A stretch of DNA of 16,129 nucleotides from an uncultured Eubacteriales bacterium (GTDB taxonomy: Bacteria > Bacillota > Clostridia > Oscillospirales > CAG-272): positions 1 to 16,129 of the forward strand of contig CAKSSY010000043.1 of the NCBI GenBank assembly GCA_934489945.1, in the 5' to 3' direction. The notes beneath the pieces were generated by a model that was given only the letters and a program-made list of their open reading frames with translations, had not been told where the DNA came from and ran no database searches. Made by a program: the position numbers and the translations under genes. This document shows positions 15,414 through 16,129 of this stretch, piece by piece (the first letter of the stretch is position 1; each line of letters starts with the position of its first letter).

Positions 15414-16129
15414 TTATCGAATCGGATTGGACGTTGCGGTTGCTGCCTGAATACCGGAACCGCCGTCCACAACAAGTTCCGTTCCCGTGACATTGAGCGA
15501 CATATCCGACACAAGATAGTATGTCGCCGAGGCAAGATCGGATGGGTAACTTTCCCGAAGCGGGTATACCGACCTCCGGCGCATCTTTTCGGCATCCGGC
15601 ATCCGATCAAACCGATCCGTCGCGACAAGCCCCGGCAGAATACAGTTGACACGGATTCCATAAGGAGCAAGATCGAGGGCAAGTGCCTTTGTCATGGAAA
15701 CAATGCCTCCCTTGGTCGTAATATAACCGACGCGATTATGTACAATATACCGATAGGTAATCGAGCTGAAAGTTACGATAGAGCCCCCCCTGTCCCGCAT
15801 CATTTTTGCCGCTTCCCGACAGGAGAAAAAGCCTCCGCGAAGATTGATCTCAAGAAGACTGTCCATCTCTTCTGGTGTCACTGTAAAGACATCATGATCG
15901 GTAATGCCAAGGTCTGCCGCACACTGTACAAAAGCATCCAAGTGGTCGATTTTTTCTCCGAGTTTTTTAAAAAAAGCAAAAATGTCCTCTGTTTTACGTA
16001 ATTCGAGTGCATATCCGAAAACTCGCGGGTTGTTGCTTTCGGAACGCAGTTTTTCCGCTGCCGCCTCAGCTCGGAAACGGTCGCGGCTTGTGATATGCAC
16101 CGTCCATCCTTTTTGGGCAAACAGAGTAG
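15414..16129 (-). CDS. SDR family NAD(P)-dependent oxidoreductase, N-terminus beyond the window edge
   Basis: This partial protein has about 237 residues visible, and roughly 15-25 N-terminal residues including the TGxxxGxG loop are missing. The frame stays open to the edge, reading TLFAQKGWTVHITSRD, the usual strand after the Rossmann glycine loop. Further motifs, counted from the window edge: AFVQCAAD (65-72) where NNAG is usual, EINLRG (93-98), catalytic Ser in TFSSITY (119-125), the Tyr-x-x-x-Lys pair in GYITTKGG (134-141), and the PYGIRVNCILPG (156-167) and VVDGG (219-223) regions. It is the first visible gene of a sugar-acid operon, 13 nt before the dehydratase. It could be a sugar 1-dehydrogenase or a keto-acid/polyol reductase. 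A G7 run (15784-15790 on the plus strand as C7) lies inside the gene. Confidence 0.92.
   Translation of the reverse strand, partial: TLFAQKGWTVHITSRDRFRAEAAAEKLRSESNNPRVFGYALELRKTEDIFAFFKKLGEKIDHLDAFVQCAADLGITDHDVFTVTPEEMDSLLEINLRGGFFSCREAAKMMRDRGGSIVTFSSITYRYIVHNRVGYITTKGGIVSMTKALALDLAPYGIRVNCILPGLVATDRFDRMPDAEKMRRRSVYPLRESYPSDLASATYYLVSDMSLNVTGTELVVDGGSGIQAATATSNPIR

Noticed and set aside
15401..15682. N-terminal extension of the dehydratase to 15682
   Set aside because: It overlaps the SDR coding sequence in another frame and has no family similarity; ATG 15400 has AAGGAG and gives the normal MKITDI start.
1..16129. CRISPR array, insertion sequence, prophage or defence system
   Set aside because: No regularly spaced repeats, transposase, integrase or defence-family motifs were seen; every long reading frame is explained by metabolic or transport genes.

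Overview
The window suggests a low-to-moderate G+C member of the Bacillota, most likely class Clostridia (a gut Oscillospirales/Ruminococcus-like lineage). The main reason is the separate, catalytically degenerate GlgD subunit encoded directly behind GlgC, an arrangement typical of Firmicutes. Strong purine-rich Shine-Dalgarno sites, TTG/GTG starts and a consensus sigma-A-type promoter fit this. Species cannot be named from the sequence alone.

Region 1 (1-9816, all minus strand) is a glycogen operon in the order glgB - glgC - glgD - glgA - glgP - GH13 hydrolase. It reads from a strong promoter (TTGAAA-N17-TATAAT, 9788-9816) leftwards and off the left edge. GlgC (with GlgD as partner) makes ADP-glucose, GlgA polymerises it and GlgB branches it. 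GlgP and a cytoplasmic neopullulanase-like GH13 enzyme then break the polymer down. glgC and glgD overlap by ATGA. The longest spacer (96 nt, glgD-glgA) holds a small hairpin next to the glgA ribosome binding site and a possible 31-codon ORF. A second promoter-like site (TTGACA-N18-TGTAAT) straddles the glgA stop codon and could drive glgP and the hydrolase separately.

Region 2 (about 9803-13416) begins with a divergent AT-rich regulatory interval. A plus-strand three-gene ABC exporter operon follows: ATPase (TTG start at 9996), ABC-2 permease and a GldG-like membrane-anchored protein. The genes overlap or nearly abut. The set resembles GldA/GldF/GldG in family, but nothing here indicates gliding motility.

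Region 3 (13434-16129) has a bidirectional hairpin terminator (13434-13478) separating the ABC operon from a convergent minus-strand sugar-acid operon. That operon encodes an SDR oxidoreductase (its start is beyond the right edge), a galactonate-dehydratase-like enolase-superfamily enzyme and a KDPG/KDPGal-type aldolase. Together they suggest oxidation of a sugar or sugar acid, dehydration to a 2-keto-3-deoxy acid and aldol cleavage to pyruvate. No 2-keto-3-deoxy-acid kinase is visible. The aldolase has an unusual C-terminal extension that looks like the first part of a VOC/glyoxalase domain.

No tRNA, rRNA, CRISPR array, transposon or prophage was seen. Most of the window is ordinary central carbohydrate metabolism. 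The points worth checking are the small regulatory details, the aldolase extension, and 7-8 base G/C homopolymers inside glgB, glgC and the SDR gene.
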